DNA of 54,267 nt from Vicinamibacteraceae bacterium. GTDB lineage: Bacteria; Acidobacteriota; Thermoanaerobaculia; Multivoradales; Multivoraceae. The notes beneath the pieces are model-generated. The model ran no database searches and was not told the origin of the DNA. It was given only the letters and a program-made list of their open reading frames with translations. A program made the position numbers and the translations under genes. Below, piece by piece: positions 17,397 through 26,704 of this stretch (position 1 is its first letter; each line of letters starts with the position of its first letter). The DNA lies in contig JAAXHG010000147.1 of the NCBI GenBank assembly GCA_012270995.1, positions 1-54,267 on the forward strand, written 5' to 3'.

Positions 17397-19205
17397 TCAG
17401 CCCATCTCCTCGACCAGCTTGGTCAGTTCGTCGCTCATCGGCTCAACCGGAATCTCCTCCACCACCATCTCTCCGTCGACGCCCCTGGCGACCCGGATGA
17501 TCACCTTGCCGAAGCGTTCGTCCTTCCGCGGATAGTCGTCCCGGAACTGGGCGCCCCGGCTTTCGCGCCGCATCAGACCGGCACGGGCGACCGCCTCGGA
17601 CACGACCAGCAGAGGGTGCAGGTCGAGCGCCGCGTGCCAGCCCGGGTTGTACTCGCGGTTGCCGGGCGCGGACGCGGTCCTCGCGCGGTCGCTCAGCCGG
17701 CCGATCTCCTCGATCGCCTCCTCCAGTTCGGACTCGATACGGACGATGCCGACCTTCTCCTGCATCAGGTCCTGGAGCGCGTACTGGATCTGATAGGGCC
17801 CCTCCCCGCCCTCCCGTTCGAGCGGCGCCAGCGCCTCGCGGACCGCCGCGTCTACCGACGCCTCATCGAGCCGGACGTCGCCCTGCTCGCCGGCGAAGGC
17901 GGCCGCGTACTCGCCCGCCCGCTTGCCGAACACGAGCAGGTCGGAGAGCGAGTTCCCGCCGAGCCGGTTGGCGCCGTGCAGTCCCGCCGCGCACTCGCCG
18001 GCGGCGAACAGGCCCGGCACGGACGACATCTGGCTCTCGGCGTCGACCCGCACGCCGCCCATCACGTAGTGGGTGGTCGGACCGACCTCCATCCGTTCCT
18101 TCGTGATGTCGAGGCCGGCCAGCTCCTTGAACTGGTGGTACATCGAGGGCAGCTTCTTCCGGATGTGCTCCTCGGAGTTGCCGATCTTCTCCTTGATCCA
18201 GGCGATGTCGAGGTAGACGCCGCCGTGCGGCGACCCCTTGCCGGCCTTGATCTGGTCCACGATGCACCGGGCGACATGATCCCGCGTCAGGAGCTCCGGC
18301 GGACGCCGGGCGTCGCGGTCGCCGACGACGTAGCGCCAGCCCTCCTCCGCGCTGTCGGCCGTCTGGTCCTTGTAGAGGGGCGGAATGTCGTCGAACATGA
18401 AGCGTTCGCCGTCCGAGTTCAGCAGGATGCCGCCCTCGCCGCGCACGCCCTCCGTGACCAGGATGCCGCGGACGCTGGGAGGCCAGACCATCCCGGTCGG
18501 ATGGAACTGGACGAACTCCATGTCGATCAGGTCGGCGCCGGCGTCGTAGGCCAGCGCGTGGCCGTCGCCGGTGTATTCCCAACTGTTGCTGGTGATCTTG
18601 AAGGCGCGCCCGATGCCGCCGGTGGCGAGCACGACCGACTTCGCCCGGTAGACGCGGAACCGCCCCCGCTCCCGGTCATAGGCCAGGGCGCCGGCGACGC
18701 GGCCGTCGTCCAGGAGCAGCCGGAAGACCGTGTACTCCATGTGGAAGTCGATTCCCCGGTGGATGCCGTGATCCTGCAGGGTGCGGATCATCTCCAGGCC
18801 GGTACGGTCGCCGACGTGAGCCAGCCGCGGATAGCGGTGGCCGCCGAAGTTCCGCTGCAGGATGCGCCCGTCCTTCGTGCGGTCGAACAATGCGCCCCAG
18901 GCCTCGAGCTCCAGGGCTCGGGCCGGCGCTTCCCTGGCGTGGATCTCCGCCATCCTCGGGTTGCTCAGGTACTGACCGCCGCGCAGCGTGTCGGTCAAGT
19001 GGACCTTCCAGTCGTCGCGCTCGTCCACGTTGCCGATCGCGGCGGCCATGCCGCCCTCGGCCATCACCGTGTGGGCCTTGCCAAGCAGGGACTTGCAGAT
19101 CACGCCGCAGGAGGCGCCCGCGGCCGAGGCTTCGATCGCCGCGCGCAGCCCGGCGCCGCCCGCGCCGACCACCAGCACGTCGTACTCGTAGCGTGTCTGC
19201 TCCAT
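17397..19205 (-). CDS. sdhA: Succinate dehydrogenase/fumarate reductase flavoprotein subunit
   Basis: A 602-residue flavoprotein that oxidises succinate to fumarate with covalently bound FAD. The N-terminal dinucleotide motif is VLVVGAGGAGLRAAIEASAA. The FAD-attachment histidine lies in AHTVMAEGGMAAAIGN. QFHPTGMVWPPSVRG and TEGVRGEGG (with the catalytic arginine) lie at ~230-260. The C-terminal FAD contact is GLFAAGECAAGLHGANRLGG. I took the ATG at 19205, whose A overlaps the sdhC stop (TGATG), indicating translational coupling. A longer open frame reaching 19943 overlaps sdhC and is rejected. All hallmark residues are present. Confidence 0.95.
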   Translation of the reverse strand: MEQTRYEYDVLVVGAGGAGLRAAIEASAAGASCGVICKSLLGKAHTVMAEGGMAAAIGNVDERDDWKVHLTDTLRGGQYLSNPRMAEIHAREAPARALELEAWGALFDRTKDGRILQRNFGGHRYPRLAHVGDRTGLEMIRTLQDHGIHRGIDFHMEYTVFRLLLDDGRVAGALAYDRERGRFRVYRAKSVVLATGGIGRAFKITSNSWEYTGDGHALAYDAGADLIDMEFVQFHPTGMVWPPSVRGILVTEGVRGEGGILLNSDGERFMFDDIPPLYKDQTADSAEEGWRYVVGDRDARRPPELLTRDHVARCIVDQIKAGKGSPHGGVYLDIAWIKEKIGNSEEHIRKKLPSMYHQFKELAGLDITKERMEVGPTTHYVMGGVRVDAESQMSSVPGLFAAGECAAGLHGANRLGGNSLSDLLVFGKRAGEYAAAFAGEQGDVRLDEASVDAAVREALAPLEREGGEGPYQIQYALQDLMQEKVGIVRIESELEEAIEEIGRLSDRARTASAPGNREYNPGWHAALDLHPLLVVSEAVARAGLMRRESRGAQFRDDYPRKDERFGKVIIRVARGVDGEMVVEEIPVEPMSDELTKLVEEMG

Positions 19206-20005
19206 CAGACGAGCCTGAAGTCCGTCCAGACCCCCATCGAGCAGAGCCGGACGTAGACGTCGGAGAAGGTGACCCAGATCAGGCTGAACCAGGCCCAGGC
19301 CATGTGCCGGCGGTTCAGGCAGGAGACGCAGCGGTAGCAGGCGCTCTGGAACGGCCTCCCCGCCATCACGTTGCGGAAGCCGCCGATCACGTGGCGCGTC
19401 GAGTGACAGCCCAGGGCGTAGCCGCCGAGCAGCAGCCAGTTGATCAGGAGGACGAAGCTGCCGACGCCGATGCCGAAGCCGTGGCCGCTTGACGCCGTCT
19501 CGAACTCGAAGGCCCGGTACACGTCGATCGGGAAGAAGACGAAGATCCAGGCCATCATCGCGAACAGGAAGTAGCGGTGAATGTTCTGGACGATCAGCGG
19601 AAAGGAGTTCTCGCCCCGGTACGCGTTCCGCGGCTCGCCGACCGCGCAGGCGGGCGGATCGGCCCAGAACGCCTTGTAGTACGCGCCCCGGTAGTAGTAG
19701 CAGGTGGCGCGGAATCCCAGCGGCAGGATCAGGATGAACAGCGCCGGCGACTGGGGAACGAAACTCGGCCACCAGCTCGGGAAGCCCTCGAACCAGGCAT
19801 GGTGCGAGAGGCCGAAGACCTCGGGCGAGTACAGCGGCGACAGGTAGCCGCCAAACACGTAGTGGTCGGCCTGAAGCGCCGCCCAGGTCGCATAGGCGCT
19901 TGCGAGACCCAGACCCACGACAACGGCGCCTGGCTGCAGCCACCAGGCATCCCGGCGCTGCGTCTCGCCGAACGATCGCCGTTTCAGCACGGCGGAGAAA
20001 GCCAT
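19205..20005 (-). CDS. sdhC: Succinate dehydrogenase membrane (cytochrome b-like) subunit
   Basis: A 266-residue integral membrane protein, first gene of the sdh operon. Five or so membrane segments are visible: ~25-45 (AVVVGLGLASAYATWAAL), ~90-110 (SPALFILILPLGF), ~145-170 (HRYFLFAMMAWIFVFFPIDV), ~190-215 (SFVLLINWLLLGGYALG) and ~240-260. Histidines in NIHRYFL, LGCHSTRHVIGG and NRRHMAW are candidate heme ligands. The long single subunit, rather than small SdhC and SdhD, resembles actinobacterial and acidobacterial SDH membrane proteins. The ATG at 20005 (MAFSAVLKRRSFGETQRRD) is preferred over an upstream start at 20059 because of its GAGAGGA ribosome-binding site and cleaner N-terminus. Confidence 0.85.
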   Translation of the reverse strand: MAFSAVLKRRSFGETQRRDAWWLQPGAVVVGLGLASAYATWAALQADHYVFGGYLSPLYSPEVFGLSHHAWFEGFPSWWPSFVPQSPALFILILPLGFRATCYYYRGAYYKAFWADPPACAVGEPRNAYRGENSFPLIVQNIHRYFLFAMMAWIFVFFPIDVYRAFEFETASSGHGFGIGVGSFVLLINWLLLGGYALGCHSTRHVIGGFRNVMAGRPFQSACYRCVSCLNRRHMAWAWFSLIWVTFSDVYVRLCSMGVWTDFRLV

Positions 20006-20163
20006 CTCGGATTCTGTCCTCTCTGGGTCGCTGGATGGAAGTGCGTGGGCGAGGGGCACGGCCCGGCGGCGATCATAGCCACAAAACCGAGTCCCGATCG
20101 ACCCGGCCCGTCACCCGTGATCGTGGACGCGGGTCGCTAACGCCGCCCGAAAGCCGAATCGAC

Positions 20164-21585
20164 TCAGAGCGCCGGCGAGGAGCGGAGGTCGTCCATCTCG
20201 GACACGCTCGACGTTGCAACGCCTCCCGCCCGCTCCGCATCGAGCAGAGAGGCGCCGCGTTCGATCCAGGTCCGGCCGCGCACCCTTATGGCTAGCAGGC
20301 CCGCGAGCAGCGCTACATGGACGATGAAGCAGCTCCAGGCGCCGACCAGACCCCAGTTCCGCGTGGCGAAGAACACCAGCGGCACGAAAACGAGCCAGGC
20401 CACGCCGATGTTCACGACCATCGGGTAGGTCGTGTCGCCGGCGCCCCGAAGCGCGCCCGAGTAGATGTTGAACGGCAGCTCGAAGATCAGGCACAGGGTG
20501 GCGATCAGAAACAGCGGCCGGGCGTACGGCAGGAGCGCGGCGAGATCGCCCGCCTCCCGCGCGAACAACTGCATGAGCCACCCGGGGAACCCGACGTAGA
20601 CGACGGCCATGATCGCCATCGCTCCATAGCCCAGCCACATCACGCGACGGACGACGACGCGTACGTCGCCAAGTTGTCTGGCGCCCAGGCACTGTCCGAC
20701 CAGCGTCGTGCAACCGACGGCCAAGGCGACCGCGAGCATGAAGGAAACGGACCAGGCGTGAATCACGGCGTTCGTCGCCGCCATCTCCGCGTCGCCGAGG
20801 TTCGCCACGAGGGCCGTGAACACGCTGATCCCTCCCATCTCCATGAACACCTGGACGCCGATCGGCAGGCTCACGCGGAGCATCTGGCCGAGCAGGGCCG
20901 TCTCGGGCGGCCTGGGACGGGTCGCACCATAGTCGCGCCCCACCTTAGTCGCGAGCACTCCGGCCAGCAGGCCGAGCGCGACGAGAAACTGGGCGATCAC
21001 CGTACCGACCGCGGTGCCCGCGGCGCCAAGCTCCGGGAATCCCCAGACGCCGAAGATGAGCAGGTAGTTCAGCCCGCAGTTCAGGGCCAGCTGGATCAGC
21101 CCCGCGAACATGGGAACTTCGGTGCGTCCGAGTCCGCGGTAGTAGTTCTCCGCGACGAGGAAGATCATCAGTCCCACCGCGGCGCCCAGCCGCACCTCCG
21201 TGTAGTCCGTGGCGATCGCCTGGACTTCCGGCGACGCTCCCATCACCCGGAACGCCCAGCCGGACAGGGGCGCCGCGAACAGAACGACGACGCCCGCGCC
21301 GGCGGCCAGGTAGAGACCCTGCCAGAAGGCGACGCCGACCCGGTCCTTCTTGCCGGCCCCGAAGAACTGGGCGACGAACGTGTTCACGCCCTGCAGCAGG
21401 CCGACGAAGAATCCGAGCAGCCACCAGGAGATGATCGCGCCCAGGCCGACCCCGGCGAGGGCGACGACGCCCAGCCGACCGACCATCATCGCATCGATCA
21501 GGCCCATCGCCGTGTGGGTCATCTGCGTGATGACGACCGGTCCGGCCAGCGCCAGGATGCGCCGATAGGAGATGTCGATGTTCAT
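20164..21585 (-). CDS. MATE-family multidrug/metabolite efflux pump
   Basis: A 473-residue membrane protein with about 12 hydrophobic segments in two halves, the family's normal size and layout. The N-terminus ILALAGPVVITQMTHTAMGL, then DAMMVGRLGVVALAGVGLG, is the classical MATE signature. The second half repeats the pattern (LRVSLPIGVQVFMEMGGISV, then ALVANLGDAEMAATNAVI). It would exchange Na+ or H+ for a cationic or other organic substrate across the inner membrane. It ends about 105 bases before the upstream DNA of sdhC and lies 23 bases downstream of the DUF72 gene on the same strand. Confidence 0.93.
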   Translation of the reverse strand: MNIDISYRRILALAGPVVITQMTHTAMGLIDAMMVGRLGVVALAGVGLGAIISWWLLGFFVGLLQGVNTFVAQFFGAGKKDRVGVAFWQGLYLAAGAGVVVLFAAPLSGWAFRVMGASPEVQAIATDYTEVRLGAAVGLMIFLVAENYYRGLGRTEVPMFAGLIQLALNCGLNYLLIFGVWGFPELGAAGTAVGTVIAQFLVALGLLAGVLATKVGRDYGATRPRPPETALLGQMLRVSLPIGVQVFMEMGGISVFTALVANLGDAEMAATNAVIHAWSVSFMLAVALAVGCTTLVGQCLGARQLGDVRVVVRRVMWLGYGAMAIMAVVYVGFPGWLMQLFAREAGDLAALLPYARPLFLIATLCLIFELPFNIYSGALRGAGDTTYPMVVNIGVAWLVFVPLVFFATRNWGLVGAWSCFIVHVALLAGLLAIRVRGRTWIERGASLLDAERAGGVATSSVSEMDDLRSSPAL

Positions 21586-21608
21586 GGCTCGCCTCTGTCC
21601 GAAGTGGG

Positions 21609-22313
21609 TCAGGCTTCCACAAGGAGGGCTTCGAACTGCGCCGCCATGCGCGGTCCCGCCCCTTCGTCTTCGTGCTTGAAGAAGACGTAGGTCTCACGCC
21701 AGGGTTGCCGCCGAATCCTGTCGGCCCAGGCGTGAAGCGCCGTCTCGTCGTAGTCCTCGCGGCGGAGCCGAAGATAGCCGAAGTCCGCGGTCGCCACCAG
21801 CGGCGCGTCGTGGTCGCTCCCGCTCTCCGCGATGCACAGCGACGCGCCGGCGTCCGCCAGCAGCGCGAACACCTCGTCGTCGAACCAACTGGCGTGGCGG
21901 AACTCGAACGCGCCGCGCATTCCATCGGGCATACCTCGCAGAAAGCTCGCCAGCCGGTCGACGTCGCACCGGAGGGACGGCGGCAACTGGAACAGGAAGG
22001 GGCCGAGCTGTTCGCCGAGCACCTCCGCGGTGCGAAACAGGTAGTCGACGGAGTCCCCGGCGTCCTTGAGTCGTTGCTGGTGCGTGATCCGCCGCGGCGC
22101 TTTCAGCGCGAAGCGGAAGCCCTCGGGGACCGCGTCGCGCCACCGCTCGAGCAGATCCGTCTTCGGCATGCGGTAGAAGGTGTTGTTGATCTCCACCGAG
22201 CCGAGCCTGGAGGCATAGAACGAGAGCATGTCCCGCCGCTTCGTGCCGCCCGGATAAAACGGTCCCGCCCACACCGGGTAGGAGAACCCACTGGTGCCGG
22301 TGCGTACCCGCAC
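21609..22313 (-). CDS. DUF72 (YecE-like) domain protein
   Basis: A 234-residue TIM-barrel-like protein of the DUF72/YecE family. The start is a GTG at 22313 that gives VRVRTGTSGFSYPVWAGPFY, the conserved family N-terminus (GTSGWSY...W). Further markers are VEINNTFYRMPKTDLLERWR (~40-60), FALKAPRRITHQQRLKD (~66-83), LFQLPPSLRCD (~105-115), FEFRHASWFDDEVFALL (~136-152) and the late TYVFFKHEDEG. No enzymatic function is established for this family. Neighbours are rpoD upstream and MATE downstream on the same strand, with short gaps, so co-transcription is plausible. Confidence 0.9.
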   Translation of the reverse strand: MRVRTGTSGFSYPVWAGPFYPGGTKRRDMLSFYASRLGSVEINNTFYRMPKTDLLERWRDAVPEGFRFALKAPRRITHQQRLKDAGDSVDYLFRTAEVLGEQLGPFLFQLPPSLRCDVDRLASFLRGMPDGMRGAFEFRHASWFDDEVFALLADAGASLCIAESGSDHDAPLVATADFGYLRLRREDYDETALHAWADRIRRQPWRETYVFFKHEDEGAGPRMAAQFEALLVEA

Positions 22314-22349
22314 TGCCTGAACGCGGTATCGACCCGGCAGACGGGGGAG

Positions 22350-24074
<1,725 letters not shown>

Positions 24075-24232
24075 GCTTCGTTCTCCGGAAAGTGTGTTTT
24101 CTCGCGCCAGGTAGCGCTTGTCTTGCTGGCGGGCCTCAACCTACAGACCACCCCATCCGCTGGAGGAGCGTCTCAGCGACTTGCGGACGGTAGGACAACC
24201 GACGACGCGCAAGTGTACCAGTATGAAGACGA

Positions 24233-24457
24233 TCAGCCACCCTCTGATGTTTCGCTCCGCTCTCGCTCAGGGGCTGCGCTTCCAGTCGTCCCAACACCGG
24301 AAAGGTCCGCGCTTCTTCCCCTTTCCCGGAGCGCCTGCCGAATCATGTACTCGATCTGTCCGTTGACGCTCCGGAGTTCAGACGCCGCGAGGCTCCGGAT
24401 CTCCTCGTAGACCCGGACGTCGAGGCGCAGCAGAAACGCCTTGCGGGGAGCGGCCAC
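24233..24457 (-). CDS. Arc-like ribbon-helix-helix DNA-binding protein
   Basis: A 74-residue protein whose first ~50 residues fit the ribbon-helix-helix fold: beta strand KAFLLRLD, helix A VYEEIRSLAASELRS, a turn (VNG), and helix B QIEYMIRQALRERG. RHH proteins bind palindromic DNA as dimers or tetramers. The remaining ~25 residues are Ser/Gly/Glu-rich and likely disordered. It begins 19 bases after the SPFH gene ends, on the same strand, so the two are very likely co-transcribed. A likely target is the 30-bp palindrome in front of the SPFH gene. It could instead act like an antitoxin, but no toxin-like partner is present. Confidence 0.72.
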   Translation of the reverse strand: MAAPRKAFLLRLDVRVYEEIRSLAASELRSVNGQIEYMIRQALRERGRSADLSGVGTTGSAAPERERSETSEGG

Positions 24458-24476
24458 CGAAGAAGCGCCTTCCCGT

Positions 24477-25364
24477 CTACGGATAGAGCGTGCCGGTGTT
24501 CACAACCGGCTGGGTATGGCGGTCGCTGCACAGAACGGCGAGCAGGTTGCTGACCATCGCCGCCTTGCGTTCGTCGTCGAGATGGACCACGTCCTTTTCG
24601 CTCAGCATGTTCAGGGCCTGCTCCACCATTCCGACCGCGCCGTCGACGATCTGGGCCCGCGCAGCCACCACCGCCGCCGCCTGCTGGCGCTGCAGCATCG
24701 CAGCCGCGATCTCCGCGGCATAGGCAAGGTGGCTGATCCGGGCTTCGATCACGTCGACGCCCGCGGTGGCGAGCCGCTCCTGGACTTCGCCGCGGAGACG
24801 CTCCGAGATCTCGGCCGTGTGGTGGGACAGGGAGATCTCCCCCTCCACGTGCGCGTCGTAGGGGTAGCCGGTGGCCATGTTCCGCAGCGCCGCCTCGCTC
24901 TGCACCTGAACGTAGTCTTCGTAGTCGTCGACATTGAAGAGGGCCTCGGCGCTGTCCACCACCCGCCAGACGACGACGGCCCCGATCTCGATCGGGTTGC
25001 CGGCGTTGTCGTTGACCTTCAGCTTGCCGGTCTCGAAGTTCCGGGTTCGCACCGACACGCGGCGCTTGGTCAGGAAGGGGTTCGCCCAGCGCAGGCCGGT
25101 GTCGTAGACACTGCCCCGGTAGTCGCCGAAGAGCTGCAGCACCTTCGCTTCGTTGGGGTGGACCATGAACAGCCCGAACAGGAGGAAAACGAGAACGGGA
25201 ATGCAAAGAGCGCAGAAGATGACGGCGGGGATGACCTGCCAGATCCCGAAGACGGCGGTTCCGGCAATTGAGAGAAGGATGAGGAGGATGAGCAGGCACA
25301 GCGTTCCCAGGCCCGACATGACCGTGAGGCGCTCCTCCCGGTGCTCTACCATCTTGTTGTCCAT
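24477..25364 (-). CDS. SPFH/band 7 domain membrane protein
   Basis: A 295-residue stomatin/prohibitin-like protein expected to oligomerise at the inner membrane. Two closely spaced hydrophobic segments lie at ~20-75 ([20 protein letters not shown] and [16 protein letters not shown]). The band 7 domain spans ~75-240 ([20 protein letters not shown] and [20 protein letters not shown] are typical). The [20 protein letters not shown] helix is the usual coiled coil at its end. The C-terminus ([16 protein letters not shown]) is a short tail. No NfeD partner follows; an Arc-like RHH gene does. Role is probably membrane organisation or control of membrane proteolysis, inferred from family. Confidence 0.92.
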   Translation of the reverse strand: MDNKMVEHREERLTVMSGLGTLCLLILLILLSIAGTAVFGIWQVIPAVIFCALCIPVLVFLLFGLFMVHPNEAKVLQLFGDYRGSVYDTGLRWANPFLTKRRVSVRTRNFETGKLKVNDNAGNPIEIGAVVVWRVVDSAEALFNVDDYEDYVQVQSEAALRNMATGYPYDAHVEGEISLSHHTAEISERLRGEVQERLATAGVDVIEARISHLAYAAEIAAAMLQRQQAAAVVAARAQIVDGAVGMVEQALNMLSEKDVVHLDDERKAAMVSNLLAVLCSDRHTQPVVNTGTLYP

Positions 25365-25415
25365 GGATGCTGACTCCCTTGGTCGAACACGGCCCAGAAC
25401 GGCCGTGAGGATTCT

Positions 25416-25445
25416 TGATATGAGAATGATATCTCTTACATATCA
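25416..25445. promoter_or_regulatory. 30-bp palindromic operator candidate
   Basis: An AT-rich island in a GC-rich region with exact two-fold symmetry about 25430/25431. The outer arms are TGATATG (25416-25422) and CATATCA (25439-25445), and the centre is GATATC (25428-25433). It sits 51 bases before the SPFH ATG and 33 bases before the divergent kinase ATG, so a bound protein could affect both. Paired half-sites of this size suit a ribbon-helix-helix dimer-of-dimers, and one is encoded in the SPFH operon. The AT-richness may also hold the -10 region of one promoter. Confidence 0.5.
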
Positions 25446-25478
25446 CTCTGCAAGCTCTGGCCCCGGAAGATCCCCTGC

Positions 25479-26630
25479 ATGACCAGGCAGCGTCCAGCGC
25501 TCTCGACGGACGCCGTCCTGGAAGTCGCCGCGCGCTTTGACCTCGGCGGCACGCCAACCGCCGCCCACGAGTTGCGGAGCGGCCACATCAACGACTCCTA
25601 CGTCATCTCGGGCCACGGCGGGCGGCGCGGACTCCTGCAACGGATCAACGAACACGTCTTCACCAGGCCGCGCCGACTGATGGCGAACGTCGAGCGGATC
25701 ACCCGGCACCTCGCCCGGAAGCTCGGCTCCGAAAACAGGCGTCGCCGGCTGACCCTGATTCCGGCCGACAGCGGTCGAACGTGGACCGAGATCAGGAGCG
25801 CTTTCGAGGGAAGCGGCGGGAGCCGGGACGGAAACGGCGCCGAGGGCTGGTGGCGGATGTACGAACTGATCGAAGACGTGACCACCCGGGTGGTCGCCTC
25901 GTCAGCCGATCAGGTCTTCCGGGCAGCACAGGCCTTCGGACGCTTCCAGGCCATGCTCCGGGACCTTCCCCCGCCGCCCCTGTTCGAGGCGATCCCCCGC
26001 TTCCACGACACCCTGAGCCGCTTCGACGCCCTGGACAGGGTGCTGAAGGACATGCCGAAGTGCAACCAGGCCGCGACCCGCCGCAGGCAGGCCGAGGCCG
26101 AGATCCGGGCCGCGGCCGCGCATCGGCACCTGGCCGGCCGGCTGATCGAGGCCGAGGCCCGGGGCGTGCCTCGGCGCACGGTGCACAACGACTGCAAGAT
26201 CAGCAACGTCCTCTTCGACCGGCAGAGCGGCGAAGCGCTCTGCGTCGTCGACCTGGACACGGCGATGCCGGGGCTGGCCGCGTTCGACTTCGGCGACATG
26301 GCGCGGTCGATGGCCCACGGGGCACACGAGGACGCCCGCGACCCGTGCGAGGCGGAGGTCGATCTGGAGCTGTTCAGGGCCCTGAGCCGCGGCTACCTCG
26401 ACGGCGCCCGCGACCTCCGCGCCGAAGAACGCCGCAGCCTGGTCGACGGCGCGCTCGTGCTGACCCTCGAACAGGCGGTCCGTTTCCTGACCGATCACCT
26501 GCAGGGCGACGTCTACTTCCGCGTCGAGCGGCCGGGCCAGAATCTGGACCGGTGCCGGGTGCAGTTCGCCCTGCTCGAATCGCTCGTCGCCCGCGCCGGA
26601 GACCTGCGGAAGATCGTGGACGGCGGCTAG
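25479..26630 (+). CDS. APH-fold small-molecule kinase, NahK-like
   Basis: A 383-residue protein of the aminoglycoside-phosphotransferase/choline-kinase fold. The catalytic loop and Brenner motif is VHNDCKISNVLFD (~residues 235-248), the metal-binding DLDTAMPG is at ~260, and the N-terminal lobe begins GHINDSYVI. The combination HNDxKxxNVLFD with DLDTxMPG resembles N-acetylhexosamine 1-kinases (NahK) and related proteins more than antibiotic kinases. It is therefore more likely a sugar kinase than a resistance gene. The ATG follows a GGAAGA ribosome-binding site. It is divergent from the SPFH gene across 114 bases that hold the palindrome above. Confidence 0.75.
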   Translation: MTRQRPALSTDAVLEVAARFDLGGTPTAAHELRSGHINDSYVISGHGGRRGLLQRINEHVFTRPRRLMANVERITRHLARKLGSENRRRRLTLIPADSGRTWTEIRSAFEGSGGSRDGNGAEGWWRMYELIEDVTTRVVASSADQVFRAAQAFGRFQAMLRDLPPPPLFEAIPRFHDTLSRFDALDRVLKDMPKCNQAATRRRQAEAEIRAAAAHRHLAGRLIEAEARGVPRRTVHNDCKISNVLFDRQSGEALCVVDLDTAMPGLAAFDFGDMARSMAHGAHEDARDPCEAEVDLELFRALSRGYLDGARDLRAEERRSLVDGALVLTLEQAVRFLTDHLQGDVYFRVERPGQNLDRCRVQFALLESLVARAGDLRKIVDGG

Positions 26631-26639
26631 GAGTCGAGT

Positions 26640-26657
26640 CGCGGCGTCCGCGCCGCG
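26640..26657. terminator. Hairpin between converging genes
   Basis: A perfect 7-bp stem (CGCGGCG at 26640-26646, CGCCGCG at 26651-26657) with a 4-base loop, just after the kinase stop codon and before the end of the converging Spondin_N gene. It lacks a U-tract, so intrinsic termination is only a possibility. Confidence 0.3.
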
Positions 26658-26704
26658 CTGACGCACAGAAGACAGGCCTTTCCGTGCAAGGTTGGCGGCT
26701 CCGG

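Noticed and set aside
19206..19943. N-terminal extension of sdhA by 246 codons
   Set aside because: It overlaps the sdhC gene in another frame; the internal ATG at 19205 gives the family N-terminus.
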